From: Paenibacillus sp. JQZ6Y-1
Lineage (GTDB): Bacteria; Bacillota; Bacilli; Paenibacillales; Paenibacillaceae
Assembly (NCBI RefSeq): GCF_040719145.1
Contig: NZ_JBFDUZ010000001.1
Span: 2,666,001 to 2,730,000 of the forward strand
Reading direction: 5' to 3'
Length of the DNA stretch: 64,000 nucleotides
How positions within the stretch are numbered: the stretch's first letter is position 1; each line of letters opens with the position of its first letter. Made by a program: the position numbers and the translations under genes. Under the pieces are notes generated by a model. The model did not search any database and was not told the DNA's origin. It saw nothing but the letters and a program-made list of their open reading frames with translations. Below are positions 1 to 8,524 of the stretch, piece after piece.

Positions 1-161
1 TGCTCGTTCAGCTGCTTCACGATTTTGAGATCGAGGATGCGTTCAAACTGATACGGCTGCACATCCAGATCGCCAATGCTGAAAATATCGGGAAACAGCA
101 TCGGCAGTTCGCCATTCGATAAATCCGGCCATTTGGATGATGAGGTGGGCATAAAGCTCAT
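1..161 (-). CDS. VgrG-like spike protein, N-terminal part (cut by left edge)
   Basis: Only the first 53 or so codons are present; the rest lies left of the window. The ATG at 161 overlaps the stop of the upstream gene (ATGA) and has a GGAAGGGGG ribosome binding site. After a short Ser/Pro-rich start the peptide reads QPYQFERILDLKIVKQLNE, which resembles the start of VgrG / phage gpD-type spike proteins, where a 'F..I....I...LN.H' stretch opens the first beta domain. If right, it is the puncturing tip of a contractile machine. This rests on a short segment and on the neighbouring tube-like and sheath-like genes, so the family call is moderate and the length, any effector extension and domain order cannot be judged. 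Confidence 0.5.
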   Translation of the reverse strand, partial: MSFMPTSSSKWPDLSNGELPMLFPDIFSIGDLDVQPYQFERILDLKIVKQLNE

Positions 162-757
162 TGGATCGTTCCCCCTTCCGTTGTAGCTTTCGTGTGGATC
201 GTATGCAACATTTGCATAATCAACGGACGCCAATCCGCATGACTTTTATACGGACAGCTAAATCCGCCCATAATCGTCTCCCCGTCCAATTCCAAATAAA
301 ACATCAAGCGATACGCAGGCTGATCCAGCGCCGGGCTTTTAAAATCAAAATAGCCGATACTCTTGCCGTTTACCTGCTCTACCTTTTGCTCGTAAAAGAC
401 ATTCGTCGGCTGTACATTGCGGATCATCTGCTTCATTCCGTCGACCAATTCAGGAATCCAATCATCCTGTAACGGCTGATCCACATGCTGAAAGGTAAGA
501 TCCACCTCACAACGCCCATTTGTCAGAATAACCGCCGGACGATCTTCATACGGATATTTGGCTTTTTGCATCGACTTGGACATTAACTGAAACGATTCCG
601 GTACATACATATGCAGCCGATCGTCAAAAAAGGAACGCGGTGCAAACGTGTATGTTCTCCCCTCCGCTTCAACCGGTCCGCTCAAAATATCATGATTGCG
701 CTGTTGTTCTTCCCATTCATTCAATACGGCAGCAATTTTCTCATCTTCAAATGGCAT
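158..757 (-). CDS. DcrB/DUF1795-like protein next to VgrG-like gene (possible Eag-type adaptor)
   Basis: A 199-residue protein without signal peptide or membrane segment, with a good GGAGG site 8 nt before the ATG. The part from about residue 45 ('MYVPESFQLMS') through a run of beta strands to 'YFDFKSPALDQPAYRLMFYL' resembles the PsbP-like fold of DcrB/DUF1795 proteins. In Gram-negative type VI systems DUF1795 proteins (EagR/EagT6) act as chaperones that load membrane-spanning effectors onto VgrG; the position here, overlapping the start of a VgrG-like gene by 4 nt, fits that role. Fold assignment is from pattern only and the adaptor role is inference. It could also be a structural baseplate component. 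Confidence 0.45.
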   Translation of the reverse strand: MPFEDEKIAAVLNEWEEQQRNHDILSGPVEAEGRTYTFAPRSFFDDRLHMYVPESFQLMSKSMQKAKYPYEDRPAVILTNGRCEVDLTFQHVDQPLQDDWIPELVDGMKQMIRNVQPTNVFYEQKVEQVNGKSIGYFDFKSPALDQPAYRLMFYLELDGETIMGGFSCPYKSHADWRPLIMQMLHTIHTKATTEGGTIQ

Positions 758-796
758 CGGTGATTCCTCCCTGTGTTGTCAGCTAAGCTGCATATA

Positions 797-1573
797 TTAA
801 TCCACGATCATCCGTCCACCGGGGCTGCGACCATTCCAGCGAGACGAGCTTCGTTTACCACGGGCAGCATCCTGCAAAATAACAGTCAACTGGCGGTGCA
901 GCCTCATATTGCTGCCACTGCCGGGTTCGGTCTGATTGCGAGCGGCGATATAATGTTCGACCACGGTGCGCTCAATTCGCTGCGCATTTAATACCATAAA
1001 AGCAAATGCGTAATCCGCTGCATCCTGTGTGCCTGTCTGTAACAGCTCACGGGCAAAACGGTGCAATATCTCTGGTCGCAGTGTATCTTGACCAATACCC
1101 GCATAACGCGCAGAGACGGGATTCCATGTGTTAAACTCTGTCACCATATCAGCAAAATCCACATAATCCGATCGCAGAATCGCGCCCTGCTTCAATTTAA
1201 ATCGTCCTAGCTCCAGTTCATCCGGCGTAGGCGGCTGCTCTCCCAGCACCAGCACTCCCGCCAACCGATCAAAATCACTATTCGATCCATGATCTTCAAA
1301 CCGAATGCGCAAAATTTGCTCCTGTTCTGTCGCCTTGTAAAATAGCCGCTGTGGCTGCTCTAGCATATACAGGTGATCACGAAATTTAACCAGCCCCGGT
1401 GCTACAATCAGCTCTGCCGGATCGACAGTCACATTCGCACCGTTGATAATGCCGTCGCTATATTCGTCGTACTGAATATTTGCTAGTACACGCGGATAAT
1501 CGCGCACCTGCTCCAGCATTTCCGTTTTCAGCACGCGTCCTTTTTCAAAACGAGGTTGTATATACGTAAACAC
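797..1573 (-). CDS. Unassigned protein of the injection-like locus, possible baseplate component
   Basis: A 258-residue soluble protein starting at a GTG with an excellent AAAGGAGGTG site. I do not recognise the family securely. The first 100 residues alternate beta strands with turns (RFEKGRVLK, then 'GANVTVDPAELIVAPG' and 'LRIRFEDHG'), reminiscent of the first shell domain of phage receptor-binding or TssK-like baseplate proteins; the second half is helical with a basic C-terminus (RGKRSSSRWNGRSPGGR). It sits between the Hsp70-like gene and the DcrB-like gene with short gaps, so it is probably co-transcribed with them. The baseplate suggestion depends on locus context rather than on any signature motif. 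Confidence 0.4.
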   Translation of the reverse strand: MFTYIQPRFEKGRVLKTEMLEQVRDYPRVLANIQYDEYSDGIINGANVTVDPAELIVAPGLVKFRDHLYMLEQPQRLFYKATEQEQILRIRFEDHGSNSDFDRLAGVLVLGEQPPTPDELELGRFKLKQGAILRSDYVDFADMVTEFNTWNPVSARYAGIGQDTLRPEILHRFARELLQTGTQDAADYAFAFMVLNAQRIERTVVEHYIAARNQTEPGSGSNMRLHRQLTVILQDAARGKRSSSRWNGRSPGGRMIVD

Positions 1574-1675
1574 TGCACCACCTCCTTTCGTTTACGTGTC
1601 ATTGATTAGCTGGTATAGCGATTGAGCGCTGCATCCGTTCACTACATAGTGCATAATTCTATATCGCTGTTACTT

Positions 1676-4363
1676 CTACTTCGTACCGTCGAAGAAATCC
1701 AGCTCTGATAGATCATTTTCAAAAGCAAAGAATTGGCGATCTGCCACATAGAGCTGTTCGTTATCCCGCAGCACCGGTACGATATGGAAGCCCCAGCGCT
1801 GTTCGCCAGCAAAAACGAAAAATTTCGTTTCTCCATTGCTAATGCTATCCGTCTCGTCCTGAATGATATAAGCGCCGTACATATCTTCAATTTCCTCGTA
1901 TACTACCGGACGGAAGCTCTCTGCCCAGCCTTTGTATACGTATCGGTGACGCAAGCTGCCATCATCCGCCCACACGAAAAATTCAATCTCTGTCGTATGC
2001 TGTGGACGCGATACATTGCCAAAGGTACGACCGCGCTCCAGACTACGAATAAGCGTCATCTCCTGACGAGTATGCGTATACGCCGTCACCGAATATGGAA
2101 TCGCTGGTGTTTCATTGGTCAGTACTGGCTTGATCATACCGATCTTCTTAGCATTCAGATAGCGAATCGCGCCGCGCAGACAGGCAAGCTTCAGGTCTGG
2201 CACTTGACTGTTTTCTTTTGTTTTCTGCCGAAATTCGATGCTGCGTCCCGGTACAAATTCTTTCAAGGCTTCGCGGAATACGTCAATCCGGCATGATTGT
2301 CCTGTCAGCTTGATAATCGAGAAGTCCTGCAATCGTCCATCCTGATAAAATTCATCCAGAAACTTGCGTACAATCTCATAAATATCCGCCTTGATCAGCT
2401 GATTGATCTCACGAATATTAAACACGACATCTGGCGGACGATACTCGTTGCGCAGCCGTCCATCTGGTTCTCCGACTGACAAAAACCAGCGATCGACGCG
2501 CGTAATTTTAATATCGCTATCCATCGTCATTTCACTGTCATCATGAAAGCGACTGCGCAAAATGCCGGTTTTGCGGAAAAACTCCTGCTTCATCTGATCC
2601 GCCATTGCCCACAGAAAATAGAAATTACCGCGTACACGCTGATACTCGTCTCGACTACGCTGCTCATAATCGCGGTACTTGGTCGGGATGATCTTTTCCG
2701 CTTCCAGATAGCGTGCTTCCATGCCCTCATATACTGCATGAATGCCGTATTCATCGACATACCGGAACAGTTCTGCACCCGGAATATCGATCAGTGCATC
2801 CATATCAATCCGGCGCTGTTGACCGCTATACCATTCAGCAAAGACGATCTTCATCCACTGCATAATCCGATATGTAATATTGTTGCCGCCAAAATTGGTA
2901 TCGCCATTTTCATAACTGGTGTGAATATCCAGACCATAGGAGATACGACCCTCGTGAATGCTGAATCGGCAGGAGCTAAGGTCAGTCGTACCGCCGCCAC
3001 AATCAATGACCAGCGCTTGATATTCCTCGCCGTCCACATAGGTTCCTTTATCAATCTGATCGGCAATCGTGTTATAGAGTACCGACATACCTTCATCCAG
3101 TGCATCCTCGGTTTCGATCTCGTACTCTGGCAACATGCGGGTGAACATATCTAGAAACTGGGTTTTCAGTTTGACTGGGCTGGAAATATGCAGATGGGTA
3201 AATCGGCATTTGAATTGCTGCTCTGCCGTTTCTACCACATACGACATATATCCTTTCAAAATATCGCCACGAGTTAGATACGCTGTATTGCCTGCCGCGT
3301 CCATCAGCTCCTCGGTGCGATCATAATCGTTCACCCAGCGCTTCATGCCGCGAAATACGGTCGCACGGCTGTTATGCCCATTGCGCTGAATATAAGCGAG
3401 TGCATCATAGCCATATACCATCTGCACATTGTCCGCATCTGCACAATCTGCCGCCGCAGACAGAGTCGGCAGTAGCTCCAACCACTGCTCCTGCTTGTCG
3501 GTCACATTGGGAAAGACCACATAGTTGATCTCGTCGCGCTTACGATATGGTGTATTCTGACCGAACAGCCGATCCTGATTGCGTGATCCATATTCCTCCT
3601 GCTGTACTGCTTGTCCGTATCCACTACCAAGATACGCACCTGCTGTCGTATTCGATGTACCAAAATCAATAGCCAGCACGGTATCGGTTGGCTCAGGAAT
3701 CCGAATTTCTAGCTCAGCTACAGGCACACGATAATAATGCAGATTCGCTGGAATCAGCGGGCGGTCGCTATAATACGCATGATATAGATAATCCGAATCC
3801 TGTCGTCTCGTAAAATACAAGCTGTAATTCTGGTTCGCCGTCATCCGATATTCCCAATGACTTGGTGCAGTCAGCAAATATTTGCCTGGCTCATCTTCCA
3901 GCCCTTTCACATTCAAAATGCCGCAAAGCTCGCCGTTATCGTTCACAAGTAGCACATTCTCGCCCAACCCCGGTCCAGCTTCGATCATATAATTGTCGAG
4001 TAAGCCTAACCGAATCCCTTGATACAGCACGATACGAGCAGGTACACGAATACTGCCATGATCCGGCTTTTGCGCATTCAAATACCGTCCAAGCACCGAT
4101 ACAATTCGCTCAAATCCGCCTTTGCGATGACGTTCAATCCGCAGGGTATGCTGCATACCACGGAATTTGAGAATGGTACGGATTAGTTCCTCACGATCCA
4201 GCGTACCGGCGATACCTTCGACCAGTCGCTCCTTGTAGCAAATATTCCGCAGTTCAAAGGTGGTCATTTCCTCCAATTCATCTCGGGTGAAACGCGCCTG
4301 ACCTTTGCTGCTTTGACGCTCCAGCGGATGATTGTGCAGCCGGTAAGAGTATGTTTTGTTCAT
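1676..4363 (-). CDS. Hsp70/actin-fold ATPase-like protein with SAP-like N-terminus
   Basis: 895 residues, ATG with AAGGATG site. Residues about 30-70 (FTRDELEEMTTFELRNIC ... LDREELIRTILKFRG) look like a SAP helix-extension-helix module. The actin-like ATPase core begins near residue 230 with the phosphate-1 loop VLAIDFGTSNTTAG; a phosphate-2 motif ALVIDCGGGTTDLS follows near residue 450 and an adenosine-type motif IIKLTGQSCRIDVF near residue 690. A beta-rich tail of roughly 130 residues completes it. It is larger than DnaK and lacks a recognisable DnaK substrate-binding domain. Together with the J-domain protein of the same gene run it could form a dedicated chaperone pair for assembly or recycling of the machine. 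ATPase fold: confident; role: inference. Confidence 0.7.
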   Translation of the reverse strand: MNKTYSYRLHNHPLERQSSKGQARFTRDELEEMTTFELRNICYKERLVEGIAGTLDREELIRTILKFRGMQHTLRIERHRKGGFERIVSVLGRYLNAQKPDHGSIRVPARIVLYQGIRLGLLDNYMIEAGPGLGENVLLVNDNGELCGILNVKGLEDEPGKYLLTAPSHWEYRMTANQNYSLYFTRRQDSDYLYHAYYSDRPLIPANLHYYRVPVAELEIRIPEPTDTVLAIDFGTSNTTAGAYLGSGYGQAVQQEEYGSRNQDRLFGQNTPYRKRDEINYVVFPNVTDKQEQWLELLPTLSAAADCADADNVQMVYGYDALAYIQRNGHNSRATVFRGMKRWVNDYDRTEELMDAAGNTAYLTRGDILKGYMSYVVETAEQQFKCRFTHLHISSPVKLKTQFLDMFTRMLPEYEIETEDALDEGMSVLYNTIADQIDKGTYVDGEEYQALVIDCGGGTTDLSSCRFSIHEGRISYGLDIHTSYENGDTNFGGNNITYRIMQWMKIVFAEWYSGQQRRIDMDALIDIPGAELFRYVDEYGIHAVYEGMEARYLEAEKIIPTKYRDYEQRSRDEYQRVRGNFYFLWAMADQMKQEFFRKTGILRSRFHDDSEMTMDSDIKITRVDRWFLSVGEPDGRLRNEYRPPDVVFNIREINQLIKADIYEIVRKFLDEFYQDGRLQDFSIIKLTGQSCRIDVFREALKEFVPGRSIEFRQKTKENSQVPDLKLACLRGAIRYLNAKKIGMIKPVLTNETPAIPYSVTAYTHTRQEMTLIRSLERGRTFGNVSRPQHTTEIEFFVWADDGSLRHRYVYKGWAESFRPVVYEEIEDMYGAYIIQDETDSISNGETKFFVFAGEQRWGFHIVPVLRDNEQLYVADRQFFAFENDLSELDFFDGTK

Positions 4364-4424
4364 GTGCGATCATCCTTTCGTTGTCCGTATGCCTATGCGC
4401 GATACGGCGTATCGTGATGTTGGG

Positions 4425-5114
4425 TCAATAGAGGGCAATGCCATCGATCTTCATCGTCTCATCCGTGCCGACTAACCCGAAATGATGGCTCCAGTACATG
4501 CGTACCTCAAACAAAATCGGTACAAACAGCAACAGCAGCAGATTCACTCTGGCGCGATTGCCCTCATGATCCGGTTGACCGATATACACTAGCAGTTCTT
4601 GACGCTCATCCCGATTCACATATATGAGTGAGCGCGGGAACCAGCGTCGCAACAGCTGTCGCAGTAAGGCAATCGGCTCTCCCATTTCATACAGCCGTAG
4701 CAATTGCTCGCCCAGCTGCTCCTGTTCATCCCGATTCAACATATGCATATATTGCGCTGCTTCAGCGCCGAATACACCCTGTTCCAGATCATGCAGGATA
4801 AAGCGAATTTCATACTCGCGTCTCGTCATCCCCTCATACCGATCAATATGTGCGAGAAAGTGCATGATCATATCGAAGAGTATGAGCCGCATTTCCTCAT
4901 CCTCTTGCAGATCAGGATGAAACCAATGCTTGAACAAGGTTTCAAACCGATAATACGGATTCAGCTCTACACGCTGCTCAATCTCGGTCGCATTCAACTC
5001 ATTCAAGCTTAGCTCCATATACGGCGAGTAGCTTTGCGCCGGTACAAAGGTGATGGACGATTCAGGTATGCCCTTGTCCTGCGCGCGTATGAGCAAATCC
5101 CAAATATAATTCAT
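4425..5114 (-). CDS. Unassigned helical protein of the injection-like locus
   Basis: About 229 residues if translation begins at the ATG at 5114, which overlaps the stop of the upstream gene (ATGA) and lies 7 nt after AGGAG; the upstream GTG at 5132 is less likely because it precedes that site. The protein is mostly helical and acidic, with conserved-looking aromatic stretches (NPYYRFETLFKHWFHPDL) and a C-terminal hydrophobic strand region (RVNLLLLLFVPILFEVRMYW) that reads more like buried strands than a membrane helix. No family recognised. The overlap with the 446-residue gene suggests tight translational coupling and a shared complex, perhaps a baseplate wedge; that is inference from context. 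Confidence 0.45.
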   Translation of the reverse strand: MNYIWDLLIRAQDKGIPESSITFVPAQSYSPYMELSLNELNATEIEQRVELNPYYRFETLFKHWFHPDLQEDEEMRLILFDMIMHFLAHIDRYEGMTRREYEIRFILHDLEQGVFGAEAAQYMHMLNRDEQEQLGEQLLRLYEMGEPIALLRQLLRRWFPRSLIYVNRDERQELLVYIGQPDHEGNRARVNLLLLLFVPILFEVRMYWSHHFGLVGTDETMKIDGIALY

Positions 5115-6451
5115 ATCCATACTCCTTTGCACCGATATTCTGGCAACCGGCGTTGTAGCTCGGCTACAAGATAATGAAGCTGATCCTGCTGTAAAAAGGC
5201 AGGTAACGCTTGAGATGGCAGCTGTCGAAATTGTAACGTCAGTAGCGGGCGATGGGCATCCGGTCGGATATTATCGCCAAGAAATTCGTTTAGATCTAGC
5301 TCGTTATACTCGGTACGCGGTGGTACGGATACAGGCGCTTGGGAGTGGGGTTCCGTTTGCATATCGACCAGCTTTATGCCTCTGGCATAAGCTAGCATAT
5401 GTACCAGACGTTCCAATTCACCGCGCGTACGAATCGGTAAGGATTGTCGCTCTGCATGATGATGGGCAAATGGATCCTCGTATCTGTTATCCAGCAGCGG
5501 ATAGGGACTATGAGTATATCGCGATTCGTCGGGACGATGAATTTGCAGCACCTGCCAAAAGCCAGATCGTTCCTCGGTCGATACAATCGTCATATCCTGT
5601 GTGCCGCGCTTAATATACCGAATATCCTCCGCAGACGCATCGACTGCATACCCATGCTCCGTTCCATAGCGCTGCAATGTGATCAGATGCTCATAATGAA
5701 TGCGATCTAGCGCAGGCATCGGAAATCCAGTGCTCTTGATACGCAGCTGCTGTACATTCCAAACTGGAATCCAGCCCGGTCGCTGATACGACTGAAATTC
5801 CTCCATATCCACTGTAATCGACACAATTTGCTCTTCCGGTGTCGGCTGTACCTCCCAGCGTTGTAGTAGGACATCCACGAATTTATACAGATATGGATGG
5901 TATACCGTTTTCCAGCCCAATCCGCTCAACTGGAAGCTGGCATATAGATGCTCTAGCTGCGCTGCATAATCATACGATGGACGCAGCATCGTATGGACAT
6001 CGTATCGACCAGCATTGGTCGTCACGACTGCGCGAAAGGTTCGTCCACTGCGTGCCAGCTGCTGCACCTCAGCCGTCTCCATTTCCAAAAATAAGCGGCA
6101 CAAGCGCTGCTCCGATGCTCCGCCGATACCCTCTTGCGCTGTACCGGCAGATAGCAGCTCTCGGATATTCAAATGCTGTTGCTGTACGTCTTCTGGCAAA
6201 ACAGGATATAGAAACGTACGTGCACTGTCCCAATCCTCTTGGCGGCAAACCGTTCCATAGATGTCGTATCGGTCGCTGATGGTACGGCTCTCTTCCATAA
6301 CGCGCTGCTCCAGCCGATTCAGCATTTGCTCCTGATGGTCAACCATGTCAATCAAAAAGTCATTGACCAGCTGGCGCATCAGTCGGCGATCGTCCAGTTG
6401 GGTTAGGCGTTGGATCCGGTCTTGCATGATGGCTTGCAGCTGGCTTTTCAT
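5111..6451 (-). CDS. Unassigned 446-residue protein of the injection-like locus
   Basis: Starts at an ATG with AAAGGAG 8 nt upstream and ends in a 4-nt overlap with the next gene. The first 60 residues are strongly helical and charged (MKSQLQAIMQDRIQRLTQ ... MLNRLEQRVMEESRTI), likely a coiled coil; the remainder is mixed alpha/beta with several Tyr/Pro-rich strands. There is no signal peptide or membrane segment. Size and position between regulatory genes and the VgrG-like end are compatible with a baseplate component of the TssF/TssK size class, but no diagnostic motif supports this. A long palindromic element (copy 1) lies in its 5' leader. Confidence 0.45.
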   Translation of the reverse strand: MKSQLQAIMQDRIQRLTQLDDRRLMRQLVNDFLIDMVDHQEQMLNRLEQRVMEESRTISDRYDIYGTVCRQEDWDSARTFLYPVLPEDVQQQHLNIRELLSAGTAQEGIGGASEQRLCRLFLEMETAEVQQLARSGRTFRAVVTTNAGRYDVHTMLRPSYDYAAQLEHLYASFQLSGLGWKTVYHPYLYKFVDVLLQRWEVQPTPEEQIVSITVDMEEFQSYQRPGWIPVWNVQQLRIKSTGFPMPALDRIHYEHLITLQRYGTEHGYAVDASAEDIRYIKRGTQDMTIVSTEERSGFWQVLQIHRPDESRYTHSPYPLLDNRYEDPFAHHHAERQSLPIRTRGELERLVHMLAYARGIKLVDMQTEPHSQAPVSVPPRTEYNELDLNEFLGDNIRPDAHRPLLTLQFRQLPSQALPAFLQQDQLHYLVAELQRRLPEYRCKGVWI

Positions 6452-6491
6452 GGTGGGGCTCCTTTGGGAATGACATATTTGGTGCAGGTAT

Positions 6492-6628
6492 GCGGGGACG
6501 CTCCGGGAAGAGATAGGGGAACGTCCTCCGATGGAGCCGCAGGAATCTACGGATTAGGAATAACTTGTAGATTCCCGCACTCCAAAGTCGTCCTTTTCCC
6601 CTATTCTCTTCCCTCCGCTCCGTGCATA
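6492..6628. repeat. Long palindromic intergenic element, copy 1
   Basis: The arms GGGAAGAGATAGGGGAACG (left) and the complement of TCCTTTTCCCCTATTCTCTT (right) pair across about 130 bp. The centre contains GGAGCCGC, then GGAATCTAC paired with GTAGATTCC, then GCACTCC. The same core with different but self-complementary arms recurs at 29860-30063 and 49127-49255. It occupies the leader between the pseudo-PP2C gene and the 446-residue gene, inside what is otherwise one gene run, so it may attenuate or process the transcript, or be a passive mobile insertion. Confidence 0.8.
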
Positions 6629-6778
6629 TGCACTATGTTCAGTTTCCAAAGGCTTAGGGTGGGGCAGGGTATTGATTGAAGAGCAAGGTCAAGGGCTTTG
6701 GAAGACTGAGATATATTTTGATGTTGGTTCTTTTGATGGTCTTTTTATTGATTTTTTTTGTTTAGGTTATCTTATTTT
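6629..6778. other. Spacer downstream of pseudo-PP2C gene
   Basis: A strongly T-rich tract on the plus strand (runs such as GATTTTTTTTG near 6750) lies directly downstream of the stop of the pseudo-PP2C gene. I see no gene, no clear hairpin terminator and no promoter I could defend here. Confidence 0.3.
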
Positions 6779-8521
6779 TTAGGAACCGTTGGCTATGCCG
6801 CTATCGGTGATGCCGGTGGATTCGGTGGCGGGCTTGGTGGCTCCGTTACTTGTGGCGGTGGGACCTGTGCCGTTTAGGGTTCCGGTTGTTTCGGTGGTGC
6901 TAGTACCTGTTGCGGGCTTGGTGTTGTTTAGGGCTGCGTTTTGTTGGGCAGCTTGATTTTGAGCAGCGATGGCGGCTTCGGCGCGTTTGTCTTGTTGTTC
7001 TTCAGCTTTGCTGATTTTGCGTTCGACGGATAGCACTTTTTCGAGTTTATCGATGTCTTGGTAGATGCCTTGTGCGTCGCCGTAGGCGGTAACAGCAAGT
7101 TCGTAGTTGCCTGCGTCGAGTGCTTTATCACCGCGTTTTTCTTGTTTTTCGGCACGCAATTCTTGGGTTTGCTGTTGGATTTCGTCCAGCTTGGATTGAG
7201 TGTCGGTTAGTTTGGCGGTGACGTCTTTTTGCGCATCGGTGTATGCCACTTGCGTTGCTTCTTTGTTTGCCTGTTCGTACAGCTTTTTGGCGGCGCTATA
7301 TTCGCCGGATTGGAATTTGAGGTCAGCCTGCTGCACAGTTTGATTTACATTGGCAAAGGCTTCGGTCTGATCCAGTCGCTTTTGGATAGCGGCTTCGCTG
7401 AAGATCGGGTAATTCTCTGCTTGCTGACGGGCAGCCTTGTAGCTAGTAATCGCCTGATCGTATTCCTTTTGCTTCAGATAGCCGTCCCCATCAACGATGG
7501 ATTGAGCAATTTTCATTTTGTCACCTAAGGTAACTTTGTGCAGACGGTCGCGAATTTTGACAGCAGAATTGCGTGCTTCACTATACGATTTGAGTGCTTT
7601 GTCGTAATCGCCTTGTTGGGTATATTGATCCCCCGTTTGCTGATATTCGACCAGATTAGCGGCAGCTTCGGCTTTGCGCTCCATACTGCGGTACGTCGCC
7701 CACCATACACCTCCACCGAGGACAAAAAAGACAAGTGCCGCAATGAGGATGCGGCGGATGATGCGCATTTTCTTTTTCGGGTCATCCTGATACACCTTGT
7801 TTATGTAAAGGGCTGCGGCGGTATAATTGTCGTAGTGGTACGCCTGCTTGCTTAGCAGCACATCCTCCAGCGTATCGGCAAATGTCTGGGGGTCCTGCGA
7901 CTCAGACAGCGCATCGGCAATCTCAGTCTGATCCAGCCCCTTCCACAATCCCGCCGTACTCAGCAGCAGCACATCGCCGTCCATCATACGTGTCTTACGG
8001 ATAAAGGACATGCCGAACTGCTCCGGCTTACCGATATATTCCATCAGATTGCTGCTTTCCTCGTGATGGTACACCTTATCTGGTGCCAGCTTGCCACGAT
8101 CTGCCATCAGCTGTGCCAGACTCTGATCATGACTTTTCACAAGCAGTCTTCCATTACGCAGATGCAGCAGTCGTGCATTGCCGCTGGATGCGCAAACATA
8201 CTTGGTATAGTCAGTCACGATCACGAGCAGACTCGCTTTCAAACGCATACGACGACTTTCAAATTTGAGCGTTTCGTGCGCTTCCTTGAGCCAACGGCGA
8301 ATACGCCAGCGCGATAGGCTTGGCTTTTCCATAAAGTTTTCCAAAATGATCTTGGCTGCCATCTCGGCGCTACGCTGCTGCTCATCCTCATCCAGTCCGT
8401 CAGCGATCACGTAACAAGCGCGATCATCCAGCTCAGTATAGGCAAAATAATCCCGATTATCGAGCAAAGAGCCTGCCTCCGAGACGAAAGCTGTCTTTAC
8501 ATCACTGTTTTCTCTTCTCAT
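6779..8521 (-). CDS. Membrane protein with degraded PP2C domain and TPR-like stalk (pseudophosphatase)
   Basis: 580 residues, ATG with GGGAGG site, 4 nt after the preceding PP2C gene. Residues 1-240 follow the PP2C fold (ADGLDEDEQ, VLLLSTAGLW, HYDNYTAAALYI), but the metal-binding signatures are altered: the usual DGxGG is DGLDE, GDSR is GNAR and SDG is TAG. One membrane helix follows (IIRRILIAALVFFVLGGGVW), then about 220 residues of TPR-like repeats (GDYDKALKSYSEAR, KEYDQAITSYKAAR, GEYSAAKKLYEQAN, GNYELAVTAYGDAQ), and a Gln/Ala and Thr/Ser/Gly-rich tail. Predicted topology: cytoplasmic pseudophosphatase, external TPR stalk. It probably senses or anchors rather than dephosphorylates. Confidence 0.75.
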   Translation of the reverse strand: MRRENSDVKTAFVSEAGSLLDNRDYFAYTELDDRACYVIADGLDEDEQQRSAEMAAKIILENFMEKPSLSRWRIRRWLKEAHETLKFESRRMRLKASLLVIVTDYTKYVCASSGNARLLHLRNGRLLVKSHDQSLAQLMADRGKLAPDKVYHHEESSNLMEYIGKPEQFGMSFIRKTRMMDGDVLLLSTAGLWKGLDQTEIADALSESQDPQTFADTLEDVLLSKQAYHYDNYTAAALYINKVYQDDPKKKMRIIRRILIAALVFFVLGGGVWWATYRSMERKAEAAANLVEYQQTGDQYTQQGDYDKALKSYSEARNSAVKIRDRLHKVTLGDKMKIAQSIVDGDGYLKQKEYDQAITSYKAARQQAENYPIFSEAAIQKRLDQTEAFANVNQTVQQADLKFQSGEYSAAKKLYEQANKEATQVAYTDAQKDVTAKLTDTQSKLDEIQQQTQELRAEKQEKRGDKALDAGNYELAVTAYGDAQGIYQDIDKLEKVLSVERKISKAEEQQDKRAEAAIAAQNQAAQQNAALNNTKPATGTSTTETTGTLNGTGPTATSNGATKPATESTGITDSGIANGS

Positions 8522-8524
8522 TGA

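Noticed and set aside
5215..6279. Several plus-strand open frames over 100 codons opposite the 446-residue gene
   Set aside because: Antisense shadows of a gene with a strong start and coupled neighbours; none has initiation signals or plausible protein composition.
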